Shown: positions 1-9,886, counted from the first letter of the stretch. The stretch is 64,000 nt of DNA from an uncultured Oscillibacter sp. (GCA_905200545.1 CAJKKQ010000013.1:7039-71038); one strand, 5' to 3'. Notes: generated by a model not told the origin, from the sequence alone. Numbers and translations are program-made.

Positions 1-57
1 GCCGACGGAGCCACGGCGGTCCACATGGCAGAAGCGTATTTGGCGGGAGGCGAATGA
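1..57 (+). CDS. 3' end of an unidentified gene
   Basis: Only the last 18 codons lie in the window, reading ADGATAVHMAEAYLAGGE before a TGA. The short helix-like tail resembles the C-terminal end of a flavoprotein or nucleotide-binding enzyme, but this is too little to name it. Its stop codon lies one base before the ATG of the next gene, so the two are probably co-transcribed and translationally coupled. Confidence 0.5.
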   Translation, partial: ADGATAVHMAEAYLAGGE

Positions 58-58
58 G

Positions 59-274
59 ATGAAGGAACGCATGAAAAAATGGCTGCGCCCGGCCCTGTTT
101 ATCCTGGGCGGCGGGCTGGTGGGTCTGGGGTATTACTATCTGGTGGGCTGCTCCACCGGAACCTGTGTGATCACCTCCAGCCCCCTCACCTCCATGGCGT
201 ACATGGCCCTGGTAGGCTGGCTGCTCTCCGGCGTATTCGGATCCAGCTGCTGTGGGGGAAGCTGTAAGAGATAA
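59..274 (+). CDS. Small cysteine-rich membrane protein, DUF6132-like
   Basis: A 71-residue protein with two predicted membrane segments (about residues 9-30 and 43-62). It carries a CSTGTC motif after the first segment and a CCGGSC cluster at the C terminus. The layout matches the small DUF6132 family, whose function is unknown to me; the paired cysteines suggest metal binding or redox chemistry at the membrane (inference). A GGGAGG Shine-Dalgarno lies 8 bases before the ATG, inside the end of the upstream gene, and a strong terminator follows, so this is the last gene of its operon. Confidence 0.7.
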   Translation: MKERMKKWLRPALFILGGGLVGLGYYYLVGCSTGTCVITSSPLTSMAYMALVGWLLSGVFGSSCCGGSCKR

Positions 275-290
275 GGGATTGAATCAGTAA

Positions 291-327
291 AAAGAAGCCG
301 CAAGCCAAGTGCTTGCGGCTTCTTTTT
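291..327 (+). terminator. Rho-independent terminator
   Basis: A perfect 15-bp stem (arms 291-305 and 311-325) with a 5-base loop runs into a T-rich tail. It closes the operon that ends with the small membrane protein. The A-run on the other side means it could also work from the opposite strand. Confidence 0.85.
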
Positions 328-410
328 CACGTTCTTCCGTTCCCCCGGGACAGCTTGACGCTGCAGGGCTTCAAGGTATAAAATGGAGAAAAACCAAGGA
401 GGGATTCCCC

Positions 411-803
411 ATGGAAGAAGTCTACAAATTCTTGAAAACCTGCGGCACCTATTACCTGGCCACCATGGACGCAGATCAGCCCCGGGTGCGCCCCTTCGGC
501 ACCATCGATCTTTATAACGGGCAGCTTACCATTCAAACCGGCCGGAAGAAAGATGTTGCCAAGCAGATGCTGGCAAATCCCAAAGTGGAAATCTGCGCCT
601 TTGACGGCAGTCACTGGCTGCGGGTAGCGGCCAAAGCCGTAGAGGTCTCTGAGGTCGCCGCCCAGGAACATATGCTGGATGCGTACCCTGATCTCCGGGC
701 CGCCTATACACCCGGTGACGGCAACACTACAGTATTTGCCCTGACAGAGGCCACCGCTACTTTCTCCTCCTTCACCGAGCCCAGCCGCACGGTCACCTTC
801 TGA
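411..803 (+). CDS. Pyridoxamine 5'-phosphate oxidase family protein
   Basis: A 130-residue single-domain protein of the split-barrel flavin-binding fold. Near the N terminus LATMDADQPRVRPFG is the typical FMN-phosphate-contacting strand pair of the family, followed by TGRKKDVAKQMLANPKVEICAFD. Members of this size in clostridia are general FMN- or heme-binding proteins rather than true PdxH, which is longer. The ATG at 411 is chosen because AAGGAGGG sits 6-7 bases upstream; an in-frame start farther upstream would run back into the terminator. It is monocistronic, with terminators on both sides. Confidence 0.85.
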   Translation: MEEVYKFLKTCGTYYLATMDADQPRVRPFGTIDLYNGQLTIQTGRKKDVAKQMLANPKVEICAFDGSHWLRVAAKAVEVSEVAAQEHMLDAYPDLRAAYTPGDGNTTVFALTEATATFSSFTEPSRTVTF

Positions 804-812
804 ATTTTCTAT

Positions 813-858
813 AAAGCCACCCAGAGATTCTGGATTGTCAGAATCTCTGGGTGACTTT
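813..858. terminator. Bidirectional terminator between convergent genes
   Basis: A 14-bp perfect inverted repeat (818-831 and 840-853) is flanked by AAAG on the left and CTTT on the right. It lies between the plus-strand PNPOx gene and the minus-strand arsenate reductase fusion and can serve both. Confidence 0.8.
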
Positions 859-868
859 CACTTCAGGC

Positions 869-1987
869 TTATCGCAGTTCCCCCATCTGGATGCGTTGCT
901 TCAGGTCCAGAATCTTTCTCTCGATCTGTGCCATAACGGCGAGAAACGCGCTGTCTTCCCTGCCGCTGGGGTCGTCCAGTCCCCAGTCCTCCCGATGGGA
1001 GCATGGCAGTGTCGGGCACTGGACATTACAGCCCATGGTCACCACGATATCAACGGCCGGCAGATCGGATAGGGGCTTGCTATGCTGGGTCAGCTCCATG
1101 TCAATGCCGTAGGCCTGCTTCATCAGGCGTACGGCATCGGGGTTGATCCGGAAGCCGGGTTCGGTGCCGGCGGAAAAACTTTCAAACACAGCCCCGGCCA
1201 GTTTTTTCCCAAAAGCCTCAGCTATCTGGCTGCGGCAGGAATTGTGGACGCAGAGAAATGCTACTTTGGGCTTTTTGTGCCGGGCCGCCGAGAAGGGGCA
1301 TCGTTTTCCGATGCATTGGTTGTTCTGCGAACTGTAGGAACAGACGGGGATCGTCCGCTTCATCTCCACCCCCAGGTGCTCCTGAACAAAGTCGATGGCT
1401 GTGAGGACAGCCAGAAAGGAGTCCCGCTTGCAGCACCGGGGGCCGCCCGCCTTGCCGATGCTCTCCAGAGCCCGGGCAGTCATCTGATTGCTCAGCCCCC
1501 AGGGCTCTATAGCTAGAGGCGTAGACTCCGTAGCGATGGCCAGGAACTGTCCTGCGCTGATTCCAGCCCCGCAGGCACCCCAGAAGCCGCAGGCTCCGCC
1601 GGGAACTTCTTTGCCCCGGCTGTACATCTCCCGGAGGGCCTTCTCCAGATCCAGCTGACCGCCGGCATTCCTGTAAGCGGTAAGCAGGGCCGCCCCCACC
1701 ATCACATGATGCTCCGGGCCGTGCATGTGGCAAAAAGGCATGTCCATCATCTGCCGGAGAATGGCAACAGGATCCGTGGATGTCTCCGCGAGACATACTC
1801 CGAAGATACTGTCCATCCCCTGGGTATGGCAGTCACTGCACACATAGTGTCCATTCACGCAGCGGGTCTTGCTGCGCTCTTTCTTATGGCAGATGGCACA
1901 CTCCATAACCTCGCCCTCTGTCAGATATTCCAGCGGTGCCTGACAGATCAGGCATTCTTCGGTATTCAAGTCTCTGTCTCCTCCCAT
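869..1987 (-). CDS. DUF5714 / arsenate reductase (LMW-phosphatase type) fusion
   Basis: A 372-residue two-domain protein. Residues 1 to about 230 carry zinc-finger-like pairs (CLIC, CAIC, CSDC) and a domain rich in CGFWGACGAG and HMHGPEHH, matching DUF5714, which often occurs with radical-SAM or methyl-transfer enzymes. From about residue 237 it is a thioredoxin-coupled arsenate reductase/low-molecular-weight phosphatase: the FLCVHNSCRS loop is the C-x5-R-S phosphate-binding loop, and TMGCNVQCPTLPC supplies the resolving cysteines. The start overlaps the upstream hydrolase by 22 bases, so it is the last gene of the operon. No ArsB/Acr3 transporter or ArsR regulator is nearby, so an arsenate role is not certain. 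Confidence 0.8.
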   Translation of the reverse strand: MGGDRDLNTEECLICQAPLEYLTEGEVMECAICHKKERSKTRCVNGHYVCSDCHTQGMDSIFGVCLAETSTDPVAILRQMMDMPFCHMHGPEHHVMVGAALLTAYRNAGGQLDLEKALREMYSRGKEVPGGACGFWGACGAGISAGQFLAIATESTPLAIEPWGLSNQMTARALESIGKAGGPRCCKRDSFLAVLTAIDFVQEHLGVEMKRTIPVCSYSSQNNQCIGKRCPFSAARHKKPKVAFLCVHNSCRSQIAEAFGKKLAGAVFESFSAGTEPGFRINPDAVRLMKQAYGIDMELTQHSKPLSDLPAVDIVVTMGCNVQCPTLPCSHREDWGLDDPSGREDSAFLAVMAQIERKILDLKQRIQMGELR

Positions 1988-2655
1988 TTTTGCAGTACAG
2001 CGGATTGCTCAGGCGTGTGGAACCAGTGCTCTCCCCCCTCCATCACAGTGAGCTTTGCCCCGTGTCTGCGGACAAATTCATCCATGGTCCGGCGGGAAGT
2101 CATATTGTCCCGGCTTCCGTAGAGGATGCGGACAGGGCAGGTCCAGTCATGGACCGGATGCTCCCGCACCCAGCGCAGGTACTTCCAGGATAGTGTCTGG
2201 CCCAAAGAGGTGGCGATCTCACCTTGCTTCCGCAGCTGCTCTTCCGTCACTCCGGCCCAGCCCATCATGGTCAGGATCAGTCCCTCCATGTCCAGAATGG
2301 GAGAGACCAGCAGGGCCCGATCCGGTGCAGCAAAAGCCAGCATGGCAAAGTAGGCCCCGATGCTGTTGGCCCGGAGGGAGACGGATCTCCAGCGGCACCT
2401 TGCCCAGTCCAGCGCCGCCCGGATATCCGGCACCGCTGCCCACGGCGTCAATTCCTCATCCCGGCCCTGCCGTTCCCCATGACCGGGCAGGTCAACGGAC
2501 AGCACCTGATACCCCTTGGGGCAGGCTACCCGGGCGAAGGCTTCCGCCTCTTCCTTGCGGCCCATCTGGCCATGGAGGAAGAGATATCCTTGATTGGCAG
2601 GCTCCCCATATAAAACTCCGGGGGCAGTACCAATTTGAACGTATTCCGTCTTCAT
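1966..2655 (-). CDS. Alpha/beta hydrolase
   Basis: A serine-hydrolase fold: GYLFLHGQMGRKEEAEAFA is the oxyanion strand, LSVDLPGHGER follows, the nucleophile elbow is RANSIGAYFA (Ser in ANSIG instead of the usual GxSxG), the acid is probably in LYGSRDNMTS, and the histidine is in EGGEHWFH. Substrate is unknown; esterase or lipase-like activity is a family inference. I start at the second methionine (2655) because AAAGG lies 8 bases before it; the upstream ATG at 2670 has no comparable site. Confidence 0.8.
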   Translation of the reverse strand: MKTEYVQIGTAPGVLYGEPANQGYLFLHGQMGRKEEAEAFARVACPKGYQVLSVDLPGHGERQGRDEELTPWAAVPDIRAALDWARCRWRSVSLRANSIGAYFAMLAFAAPDRALLVSPILDMEGLILTMMGWAGVTEEQLRKQGEIATSLGQTLSWKYLRWVREHPVHDWTCPVRILYGSRDNMTSRRTMDEFVRRHGAKLTVMEGGEHWFHTPEQSAVLQKWEETET

Positions 2656-2666
2656 GCTGATACCTT

Positions 2667-3173
2667 TCATTGATACAATATTGCACTGATCCGCTCCAAT
2701 GCCGTTTCCAACCCGTCAACCCCCGCGCATCTGCTGGGGCGGGTGTTGACGGCATGATCCAGCAAAAGCTGGGCCTGATGATCGGTGTCCAGACACAGGT
2801 CCAGCGCCAGTACATCCTCCCAGGCCCGGTTGAGGAACGCTACCTCCCGGCGGCCGTGGGTGCGGGTGATCTCAAAAGGCCCCGCCTGTTGCAGGTACCC
2901 CTCTACCTGCTCTTGGGAAAACCCGGCGGCAATGAGGCTCTCCAAAAGTCCCTCCCGGAAGAGCCCAGGAATCTCCGTCCACTGGAGGGGCGGCACGTCA
3001 TAGCGCACGAAAGTGTATCGGCTGTAGCAGTGGACAGCCAGCAGGCACTTGCGTCCCCGCAGGTCAATGACGTGGAGATCCCAGCACAAACGCCGGTCCG
3101 GCTCTGTGCCATAGGCCGGCGTTTTCACTTTTAAAAAGCGCTGGAGGGGGAAGGTCAGACCCAGCTCCATCAC
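2667..3173 (-). CDS. Hypothetical protein, DUF6933-like
   Basis: A soluble 168-residue protein. The first 70 residues (DLHVIDLRGRKCLLAVHCYSRYTFVRYDV region) follow the pattern of DUF6933 proteins, and a FEITRTHGRREVAFLNR segment follows. No catalytic motif can be seen. It overlaps the upstream phosphodiesterase by 4 bases (ATGA), which indicates coupled translation. Confidence 0.55.
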   Translation of the reverse strand: MMELGLTFPLQRFLKVKTPAYGTEPDRRLCWDLHVIDLRGRKCLLAVHCYSRYTFVRYDVPPLQWTEIPGLFREGLLESLIAAGFSQEQVEGYLQQAGPFEITRTHGRREVAFLNRAWEDVLALDLCLDTDHQAQLLLDHAVNTRPSRCAGVDGLETALERISAILYQ

Positions 3174-3628
3174 TTCACCTTATGGGGAATGGTGATCTTC
3201 TCCACATGGATCTCCCCATTCTCCACCTCCGCCATCATCATGGTAATCTCCTGGTGGAAGCGCCGGGGGCCACAGGAGCCGGGATTGAGCCAGAGACGGG
3301 CATCCCGCTCCTCCTGCACATACTTGTGGGAGTGGCCGAACACCACCGCATCCACCCCGGAAAGGTCCGCAGGGACCTCTTTTTTATTGTGGACCATGCA
3401 GAAGATCACGCCCCCCAGGGTAACGGTCAGGTGGTGGGGGATGTCCTCCGCCCACTCCTTGTCGTTGTTGCCCCGGACGATGTAGAGGGGCGCATACTGC
3501 CGCAGTTCATCCACGATGGCCTGTTGATTGATGTCACCGCCGTGGAGAATCGCGTCGGCGGTTTTCAAATGCTCCACAACCTCCGGCCGCAGCAGTCCGT
3601 GGGTGTCGGAGAGAATGGCGATTCTCAT
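3170..3628 (-). CDS. YfcE/MJ0936-type metallophosphoesterase
   Basis: A 152-residue calcineurin-like phosphoesterase. Metal-binding motifs appear in order: SDTHG near residue 7, HGGDIN, RGNND, and the pair VHNKK and FGHSH, with NPGSCGPRR near the end. Proteins of this length and motif set hydrolyse phosphodiesters with Mn2+ in vitro; the natural substrate is unknown. It has 4-base overlaps with both neighbours in the operon. Confidence 0.9.
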   Translation of the reverse strand: MRIAILSDTHGLLRPEVVEHLKTADAILHGGDINQQAIVDELRQYAPLYIVRGNNDKEWAEDIPHHLTVTLGGVIFCMVHNKKEVPADLSGVDAVVFGHSHKYVQEERDARLWLNPGSCGPRRFHQEITMMMAEVENGEIHVEKITIPHKVK

Positions 3629-4092
3629 TGCTGCGCACCCCTTTCACAGGATTCTCTGATATCGCGGTAAAAGCAGCGGGCGTTGTCCAGATCCCGCCGG
3701 TCCGGGTGGCCCTTGGCGATGCCGCCCACCAGCTTGAAGGGGCCGAAGGTGTCGTAGCCCCTGCACCCGAATTTCCCCAGCACGGGACAGTCCTTCTCCT
3801 TGGCGATCTCCGAGAGGGCATTCATGCTGTCGCCCCTGGCACCGCCGTAGGTGCAGGCGAAGAATACTGGCTTTCTCCGGGGCAGATACTGCCGGGCAAA
3901 GGCCAGGACGCTCTGGTGGGACTTCCCGAAATAGACGCCCGAGGCAAAGCCGATGCAGTCGTACTCCTCCAGTCTCACGGTCTGCCGTGTGGTCACATCC
4001 ACGAGGTCCACCCCGCCCTCCTGCGCCATGGCCTCCAGAATTTTCAGCGTGTTTCCATGGTGCCGGGAGTAGTAGCAGATGGCGGTTTTCAT
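3625..4092 (-). CDS. Flavodoxin family protein
   Basis: A 155-residue flavodoxin-like protein. The FMN-phosphate loop is YYSRHHGNT at the N terminus and the isoalloxazine-contacting loops are SGVYFGKSH and TYGGARGDS. It is probably an electron carrier or small quinone/flavin reductase in the cytoplasm. The stop overlaps the metallophosphoesterase ATG and the start overlaps the SDR stop, each by 4 bases. Confidence 0.85.
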   Translation of the reverse strand: MKTAICYYSRHHGNTLKILEAMAQEGGVDLVDVTTRQTVRLEEYDCIGFASGVYFGKSHQSVLAFARQYLPRRKPVFFACTYGGARGDSMNALSEIAKEKDCPVLGKFGCRGYDTFGPFKLVGGIAKGHPDRRDLDNARCFYRDIRESCERGAQQ

Positions 4093-4805
4093 TTCTCTTT
4101 CCCTCCCCGCAGCGTCCAGCCGAAGTCATTGTGATAGATCATCTGGCGGGTCATGCCGCCGTCAATGCAAATATTTTCCCCGGTGATGAAACCTGCCTTG
4201 TCGGAGCAGAGGTAGAGTACCATGTTGGCGATGTCCATGGGGTTGCCCACCCGGCAGGCAGGCTGCTGGTAGGCATCGGGTCCCTCGTAGACGGTGTAGT
4301 CCGTGTCAATCCAACCGGGAGAAATAGAGTTGACCCGTACTTTTCCCGCCAGGCTCACCGCCAGGGCATGGGTCAGCGCAGAAATTCCCCCTTTGGCCGC
4401 CGTGTAGCTCTCTGTCTGGGGCTGGCTCATCCGATCCCGGGAGGAGGAGATGTTCACGATGGCGGCCCCTGGGGCGAAATGCGGGGCGAACAGCTTGGTG
4501 AGATAAAAGGGTGCGGTTATCCCCACCCGCAGGGCGTAGTTGAACTCCTCATAGGTGCAGGTATCGATACCTTTCATCAGGGGCAGGGCGTTATGGATGA
4601 GGTAATCCACGTGGCCATAGTCAGCGATGACTTTTCGGGCAAAGTCCTCCAGGACGGCCTGGTCCGCCAGGTCCCCTGTATAGTAGACACCCGGCAGCAA
4701 GTCGATGACGCATACCCGGGCGCCCGCCTTGCGAAATTCCTCCGTGATGGCCCTGCCGATCCCCTTAGCACCGCCGGTAACCACCGCAACCTTATCCTGA
4801 AACAT
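4089..4805 (-). CDS. Short-chain dehydrogenase/reductase
   Basis: A 238-residue classical SDR. Visible motifs are TGGAKGIG (dinucleotide-binding loop), HNALPL in place of the usual NNAG, the catalytic Ser in VNISSSRDRM, YTAAKGG (catalytic YxxxK) and SPGWIDTDY. An Asp at the end of the second strand (CVIDL) suggests NAD(H) preference. Substrate cannot be read from the sequence; 3-oxoacyl- or polyol-type substrates are typical. Confidence 0.88.
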   Translation of the reverse strand: MFQDKVAVVTGGAKGIGRAITEEFRKAGARVCVIDLLPGVYYTGDLADQAVLEDFARKVIADYGHVDYLIHNALPLMKGIDTCTYEEFNYALRVGITAPFYLTKLFAPHFAPGAAIVNISSSRDRMSQPQTESYTAAKGGISALTHALAVSLAGKVRVNSISPGWIDTDYTVYEGPDAYQQPACRVGNPMDIANMVLYLCSDKAGFITGENICIDGGMTRQMIYHNDFGWTLRGGKEK

Positions 4806-4817
4806 GGCTATTCCTCC

Positions 4818-5132
4818 TCAGTCCGCGTCCTCGTCCAGGGCTTCCACCAAAAAGCTCACCGGCCGGAAGCCGTCGTTGCAGGAGAGCATGGCGGACTTGG
4901 GATTCTTCATCCAGCCGTCGTAGAAATTCTCTCCCCCGTGGCTCAAGGCCAGCACAAAGGGCGAGAGGCTGTCCCAGGCACTCTGGCAGAAGCCCTCCGG
5001 CTTTTCCCAGCCGTTGGCAACGAAAACCTGTCCTAATTCCATATCGCAGGCGTGGGAGATGGGGTTTTCGTACTGAGCCATCAGCTCCTCGTACCGGGTG
5101 ATGCGCATGACGGTGATTCTGCACTTTTTCAT
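4818..5132 (-). CDS. TIGR04076 family protein
   Basis: A 104-residue cytoplasmic protein starting KKCRITVMRITRYEEL and containing EGFCQSAWDSLSPFVLALS, the hallmark pattern of TIGR04076. The family is common in anaerobes and has no established function. The ATG overlaps the stop of the deformylase-like gene by 4 bases. Confidence 0.75.
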   Translation of the reverse strand: MKKCRITVMRITRYEELMAQYENPISHACDMELGQVFVANGWEKPEGFCQSAWDSLSPFVLALSHGGENFYDGWMKNPKSAMLSCNDGFRPVSFLVEALDEDAD

Positions 5133-5539
5133 ATGATAATCCCCTCGCAGTGATCCACCTCATGCTGGATGATCTGGGCCGTCCAGCCGGTGAAAGTCTT
5201 CAGCCGCTCCTGAAACTTCTCGTTCTGCCAGCGCACCTTGATGGACTTCCACCGCTTGGCGGGGCGGATACCGGAGAGGGAGAGGCACCCCTCCTCCGCG
5301 CTGTAGGGACCGGACTTTCGGATAATCTCCGGGTTGAACATGACCATGTATTTCCCCTCGTTGTCAAAGGCAATGATGCGCTTATTCACACCGATCATGT
5401 TGGCTGCCATACCCACGCAGCCATCCTTGTGATGCTCCAAGGTCTCCAGCAAATCGACGGCGACGGGCAGGTCATCCGGTGTGGCGGGCTGGGCCTTCTG
5501 GGACAGAAAGGCTTCGTCTTTGCAAATATCTCGAATCAT
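5129..5539 (-). CDS. Peptide deformylase-like protein with altered motif I
   Basis: A 136-residue short deformylase-family protein. Motif II is EGCLSL and motif III is QHEVDHCEG, giving the Cys and two His that bind the metal plus the catalytic Glu. Motif I, normally GxGxAAxQ, reads VGMAANMIG, so the oxyanion-stabilising Gln is Met. Short forms with this substitution occur in other clostridia. Deformylation of N-formyl-Met is the family reaction; this copy may act on other formyl substrates (inference). The gene starts one base after the DUF1349 stop. Confidence 0.8.
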   Translation of the reverse strand: MIRDICKDEAFLSQKAQPATPDDLPVAVDLLETLEHHKDGCVGMAANMIGVNKRIIAFDNEGKYMVMFNPEIIRKSGPYSAEEGCLSLSGIRPAKRWKSIKVRWQNEKFQERLKTFTGWTAQIIQHEVDHCEGIII

Positions 5540-5540
5540 A

Positions 5541-6155
5541 TCAAAGCTCCTTGTCCGGCTGTTGCCCGGTGTGGGCCCGCCACTGGCATTCGGTCAGATG
5601 CATCTGGGAAAACACCGCCGTAAAGGAGGAGTCCTCCGGAGAACAGGCGTAGATCCCAAACCGGATGACACCTCCCCCCTTGCGCATGTGGCAGATCCGC
5701 ATCTGTTGGAACGTGACACCGTCGGGAGAGCACTCGACCCGATAGTCATCCTCCCGCCGGCTGAGACGATACCACATGGTCCGGATACTGCCGTCAATGG
5801 CGGTTGTGGCCCAGTCGGAATAGCCGTCGTTGGTGACCACGCTTCCCAGGTGCTGGAGGGTCTCCGTCTCGTACTCCACGGAGGCCTTGAGCCAATTTTC
5901 GCTGTCCAGATAGAGGACAATGCCGCACTGGTCAAAGCGGTGCTTGCTTTGGGCAAAGTCGGTTTTGACCACGAAGCTGAAATAGGGCTCCTCGGTCTCC
6001 ATCTGCAGGACCGGAGCGTTGTCGTTGCGGAAGTGATAGTAGGTGCGCTGCCACAGGTCCGTATGGGGCTGGGTGGTAATCTCAATTTGGTCCGGGGAGA
6101 TGCGGAAACGCTCCGGCGGTCTGGTCCAGACCAGCTTTCGGGTGTCAAAGTTCAT
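5541..6155 (-). CDS. DUF1349 (concanavalin-like) protein
   Basis: A 204-residue beta-rich protein of the DUF1349 family, which has a lectin/glucanase jelly-roll fold. Typical strings are DLWQRTYYHFRNDNAP, FSFVVKTDF, FDQCGIVLYLDSENWLKASVEYE and WYRLSRREDDYRVECSPDG. No signal peptide is present, so it is cytoplasmic; a carbohydrate-binding role is only a fold-based guess. The start at 6155 is preferred over 6176 because GGAGG lies 7 bases before it. Confidence 0.85.
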   Translation of the reverse strand: MNFDTRKLVWTRPPERFRISPDQIEITTQPHTDLWQRTYYHFRNDNAPVLQMETEEPYFSFVVKTDFAQSKHRFDQCGIVLYLDSENWLKASVEYETETLQHLGSVVTNDGYSDWATTAIDGSIRTMWYRLSRREDDYRVECSPDGVTFQQMRICHMRKGGGVIRFGIYACSPEDSSFTAVFSQMHLTECQWRAHTGQQPDKEL

Positions 6156-6195
6156 GTTGATTCCTCCGTGCTGCATGATTGGGTGCCTGAGATGT

Positions 6196-6927
6196 TCAGC
6201 GATCCCATCCCAGTACCGCTTGAAGGGTGGCCTCAGTGGCCGCCGGAAAATTTCTGCAAACCTGCTGATAAACCAGCTCCTTGGACTGTGTGGGTTCCAC
6301 GGAATAGGCGGAGGAGATATGCTGGTAGCCCCACAAGGTCTCCGGAGTGGTATAGATGGAGATGGGCCATCCGTAGGGCTGTCCTCTTTTGTTGAGGCGC
6401 TGCCGGAAATCCCGGATCAGCAGGTAGCCGCCCATCTGGAGATCGGTGATTGTCCCCTCAAAGTTCTTTTCGCCCTCTTTGCCGAATCCCGCCATGCGCT
6501 TGAGTTCAAAGGAGTACAACTCTCCCTTGACGCCGAACTGATCCATGACGCGCTTTTGGCGCATGCTGGCCAGTCCTTCATCCCACCGGCTGTCAAAGTC
6601 ATAGCCATCCCGCCGCCAGTTGGCAAAATGGGGAAACCATGCCTTAGAAATAAATCCGGCTTTTTTGCCGAAAAACTTGCCGTAGGCCACCTGGCCGCTG
6701 CGGGCAATCAGCTGCCGCCACTCCCACGGATCCTGTTCCGGATCTCCGGACCACCAATAGAGGTCGGAGGTGTGCTCCTCAGCAGAAAAGCCGCCGATTT
6801 CATTTTTGAAAAGAGGCAGAAACCCGATCTCATCAATCCAGGCGATCAGTTCCTGCCAGCTGCGGATGCGATAGGGGTCGTCCCAGGGAAGCCCCCGCAT
6901 GATCCATTCGCCGTTCTCAACGGCCAC
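6196..6927 (-). CDS. AlkZ-related hypothetical protein
   Basis: A soluble protein of about 243 residues. The N-terminal part (IDEIGFLPLFKNEIGGFSAEE, then SGDPEQDPWEWR) is a pattern I associate with proteins annotated as AlkZ-related, i.e. distant relatives of the HTH_42 DNA glycosylases; no glycosylase active site can be confirmed here. GTG start codons exist at 6936 and 6927; the GAGGAGG Shine-Dalgarno abuts the first and is 8 bases from the second, so 6927 is chosen. It is the first gene of the ten-gene minus-strand run. Confidence 0.6.
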   Translation of the reverse strand: MAVENGEWIMRGLPWDDPYRIRSWQELIAWIDEIGFLPLFKNEIGGFSAEEHTSDLYWWSGDPEQDPWEWRQLIARSGQVAYGKFFGKKAGFISKAWFPHFANWRRDGYDFDSRWDEGLASMRQKRVMDQFGVKGELYSFELKRMAGFGKEGEKNFEGTITDLQMGGYLLIRDFRQRLNKRGQPYGWPISIYTTPETLWGYQHISSAYSVEPTQSKELVYQQVCRNFPAATEATLQAVLGWDR

Positions 6928-7065
6928 GGCAGCCACCTCCTCTTCCCGCTTTTGTTACAGGCATTATAGCACAGCCATGCAGAAACGCCAAGACGCGCAG
7001 GAAGAATCGGCAAAGGGCAGCAAACCATATACAAGGAAAAAGCCTGTTTTTCCCCATTGCAGTAT

Positions 7066-7107
7066 AAAAGCGGGGACGCTGCAGAATCAAATCTACAGCG
7101 TCCCCGC
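7066..7107 (-). terminator. Terminator of the ATP synthase operon
   Basis: A 12-bp GC-rich perfect stem (7070-7081 and 7096-7107) is followed on the minus strand by TTTT. It lies 45 bases past the atpC stop and separates the ATP synthase operon from the accessory-enzyme operon downstream. Confidence 0.85.
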
Positions 7108-7151
7108 CCGAAAGCATGCTATGGGCCACTTTCCCCAGCCGGGAGAAGGAC

Positions 7152-7556
7152 TCAGCGGCGGGTTTTCAGTCTGGCCATGGCCCGGGCCAGGGCAGCCTTG
7201 GAGTGGTAATACTCGTGGATGCTCTGCTTCTGTCGCAAGCGCTCCTCAGCCCGCTTCTTGGCAGCCTCAGCCCGCCTGCGGTCAATCTCCTCGGGGTGCT
7301 CGGCAAAGCCCACCAGCAGGATCACATAGTCCGGCTTGACCTCGGCAAAACCGGCGCCCACAGCGGCGGGCTCCCACTTCCCCCCCGTTTTATAGCGCAG
7401 CTCACCAGGCTCAATGGCGGTGACCACCGGTTCGTGACCGGGGTAGATGCCCATTTCCCCATCCACCGCAGGAATCACCAGGGCCTCGGCGGTGCCGATG
7501 TAGAACTGGCGCTCCGGGGTGATGATCTCCAGATAGAAGGTACCGGATTCGGCCAT
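7152..7556 (-). CDS. atpC: F1Fo ATP synthase epsilon subunit
   Basis: A 134-residue protein with the N-terminal beta-barrel (TFYLEIITPERQFYIGTAEALVIPAVDGEMGIYPGHEP region, carrying the GEMGIxPGHEP family pattern) and a C-terminal helical hairpin rich in Ala/Arg (about residues 88-134). It couples rotation of gamma to the c-ring and can inhibit ATP hydrolysis. The ATG directly abuts the atpD stop. It is the last gene of the operon. Confidence 0.97.
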   Translation of the reverse strand: MAESGTFYLEIITPERQFYIGTAEALVIPAVDGEMGIYPGHEPVVTAIEPGELRYKTGGKWEPAAVGAGFAEVKPDYVILLVGFAEHPEEIDRRRAEAAKKRAEERLRQKQSIHEYYHSKAALARAMARLKTRR

Positions 7557-8987
<1,431 letters not shown>

Positions 8988-9004
8988 TTACGTTGAAATG
9001 GCGC

Positions 9005-9886
9005 TTACAGCGCAGCCTGGGCGCCGCCCACCACCTCGGTGATCTCCTGGGTAATGGCGGCCTGACGGGCCCGGTTATAGGCCAGATTCAGATTCTGCAG
9101 CATGGTCCTGGCGTTGTCGCTGGAGGACTTCATGGCCGTCATGCGGGCGTTCTGCTCCGAGCAGTAGGACTCCACCAGAGCACCGAAGATATCGCCCTCG
9201 ATATAACCGGGAACCAGGCGGTCCATGACTGCTTTTACGGAGGGAACGTACACCACATCCCGATTGTAGGCATCCCGGTTTTTCTCATATTCGGGGAACA
9301 CATCCGGATCCAACGGCAGCAGCTTATGGATGGTGGGCTCCATCTGAAAGGAGTTGACCATCTTGGTGAAGATCATATAGACTTCGTCCAGCTGTCCTCC
9401 CAAATAGAGGTCCAGCAGCGGTTCGGCAATATCCCGGGCCCGGCTTACCGTGGGGTCCTGGGCGGTGTAGAGGAACTCCCCGTCAATGGGCACACCGTGC
9501 TCCTGGAAGTAGGAGCGGCCCACCTGTCCCACCACAAAGAGGCTGGTGTTAGGGTACTGACTCATTTTCTGCTCAGCCAGCTTCAAAATATTGTGGTTAT
9601 AGGCACCGGCCAGGCCCTTGTCTCCGGTGACCACGATGTAGCCGATCTTCCGGTCCTGAGGCAGGATGCCGGGACGCTTGTCGAAGAAGATGTGGTTGAT
9701 CTCCGGGGAGTGGTGCAGGATATCGGAGATGGTGGTCTCGATCTTCTGGAAAAATGGCTCCACATCGGTGAGCTGCTTGCGGGCCTTGCGCAGGTTGGAG
9801 GAGGAGATGAGATACATGGCGTTGGTGATCTTCAATGTCTGCTCCACGCTTTTGATGTGGGTACGGATTTCCTTTATGCTTGCCAT
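9005..9886 (-). CDS. atpG: F1Fo ATP synthase gamma subunit
   Basis: A 293-residue central stalk subunit. The N-terminal helix ([24 protein letters not shown]) and the C-terminal helix ([15 protein letters not shown] then [24 protein letters not shown]) form the antiparallel coiled coil that rotates inside alpha3beta3. [13 protein letters not shown] is the conserved Rossmann-like loop. It overlaps the atpA 3' end by 13 bases. Confidence 0.97.
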   Translation of the reverse strand: MASIKEIRTHIKSVEQTLKITNAMYLISSSNLRKARKQLTDVEPFFQKIETTISDILHHSPEINHIFFDKRPGILPQDRKIGYIVVTGDKGLAGAYNHNILKLAEQKMSQYPNTSLFVVGQVGRSYFQEHGVPIDGEFLYTAQDPTVSRARDIAEPLLDLYLGGQLDEVYMIFTKMVNSFQMEPTIHKLLPLDPDVFPEYEKNRDAYNRDVVYVPSVKAVMDRLVPGYIEGDIFGALVESYCSEQNARMTAMKSSSDNARTMLQNLNLAYNRARQAAITQEITEVVGGAQAAL

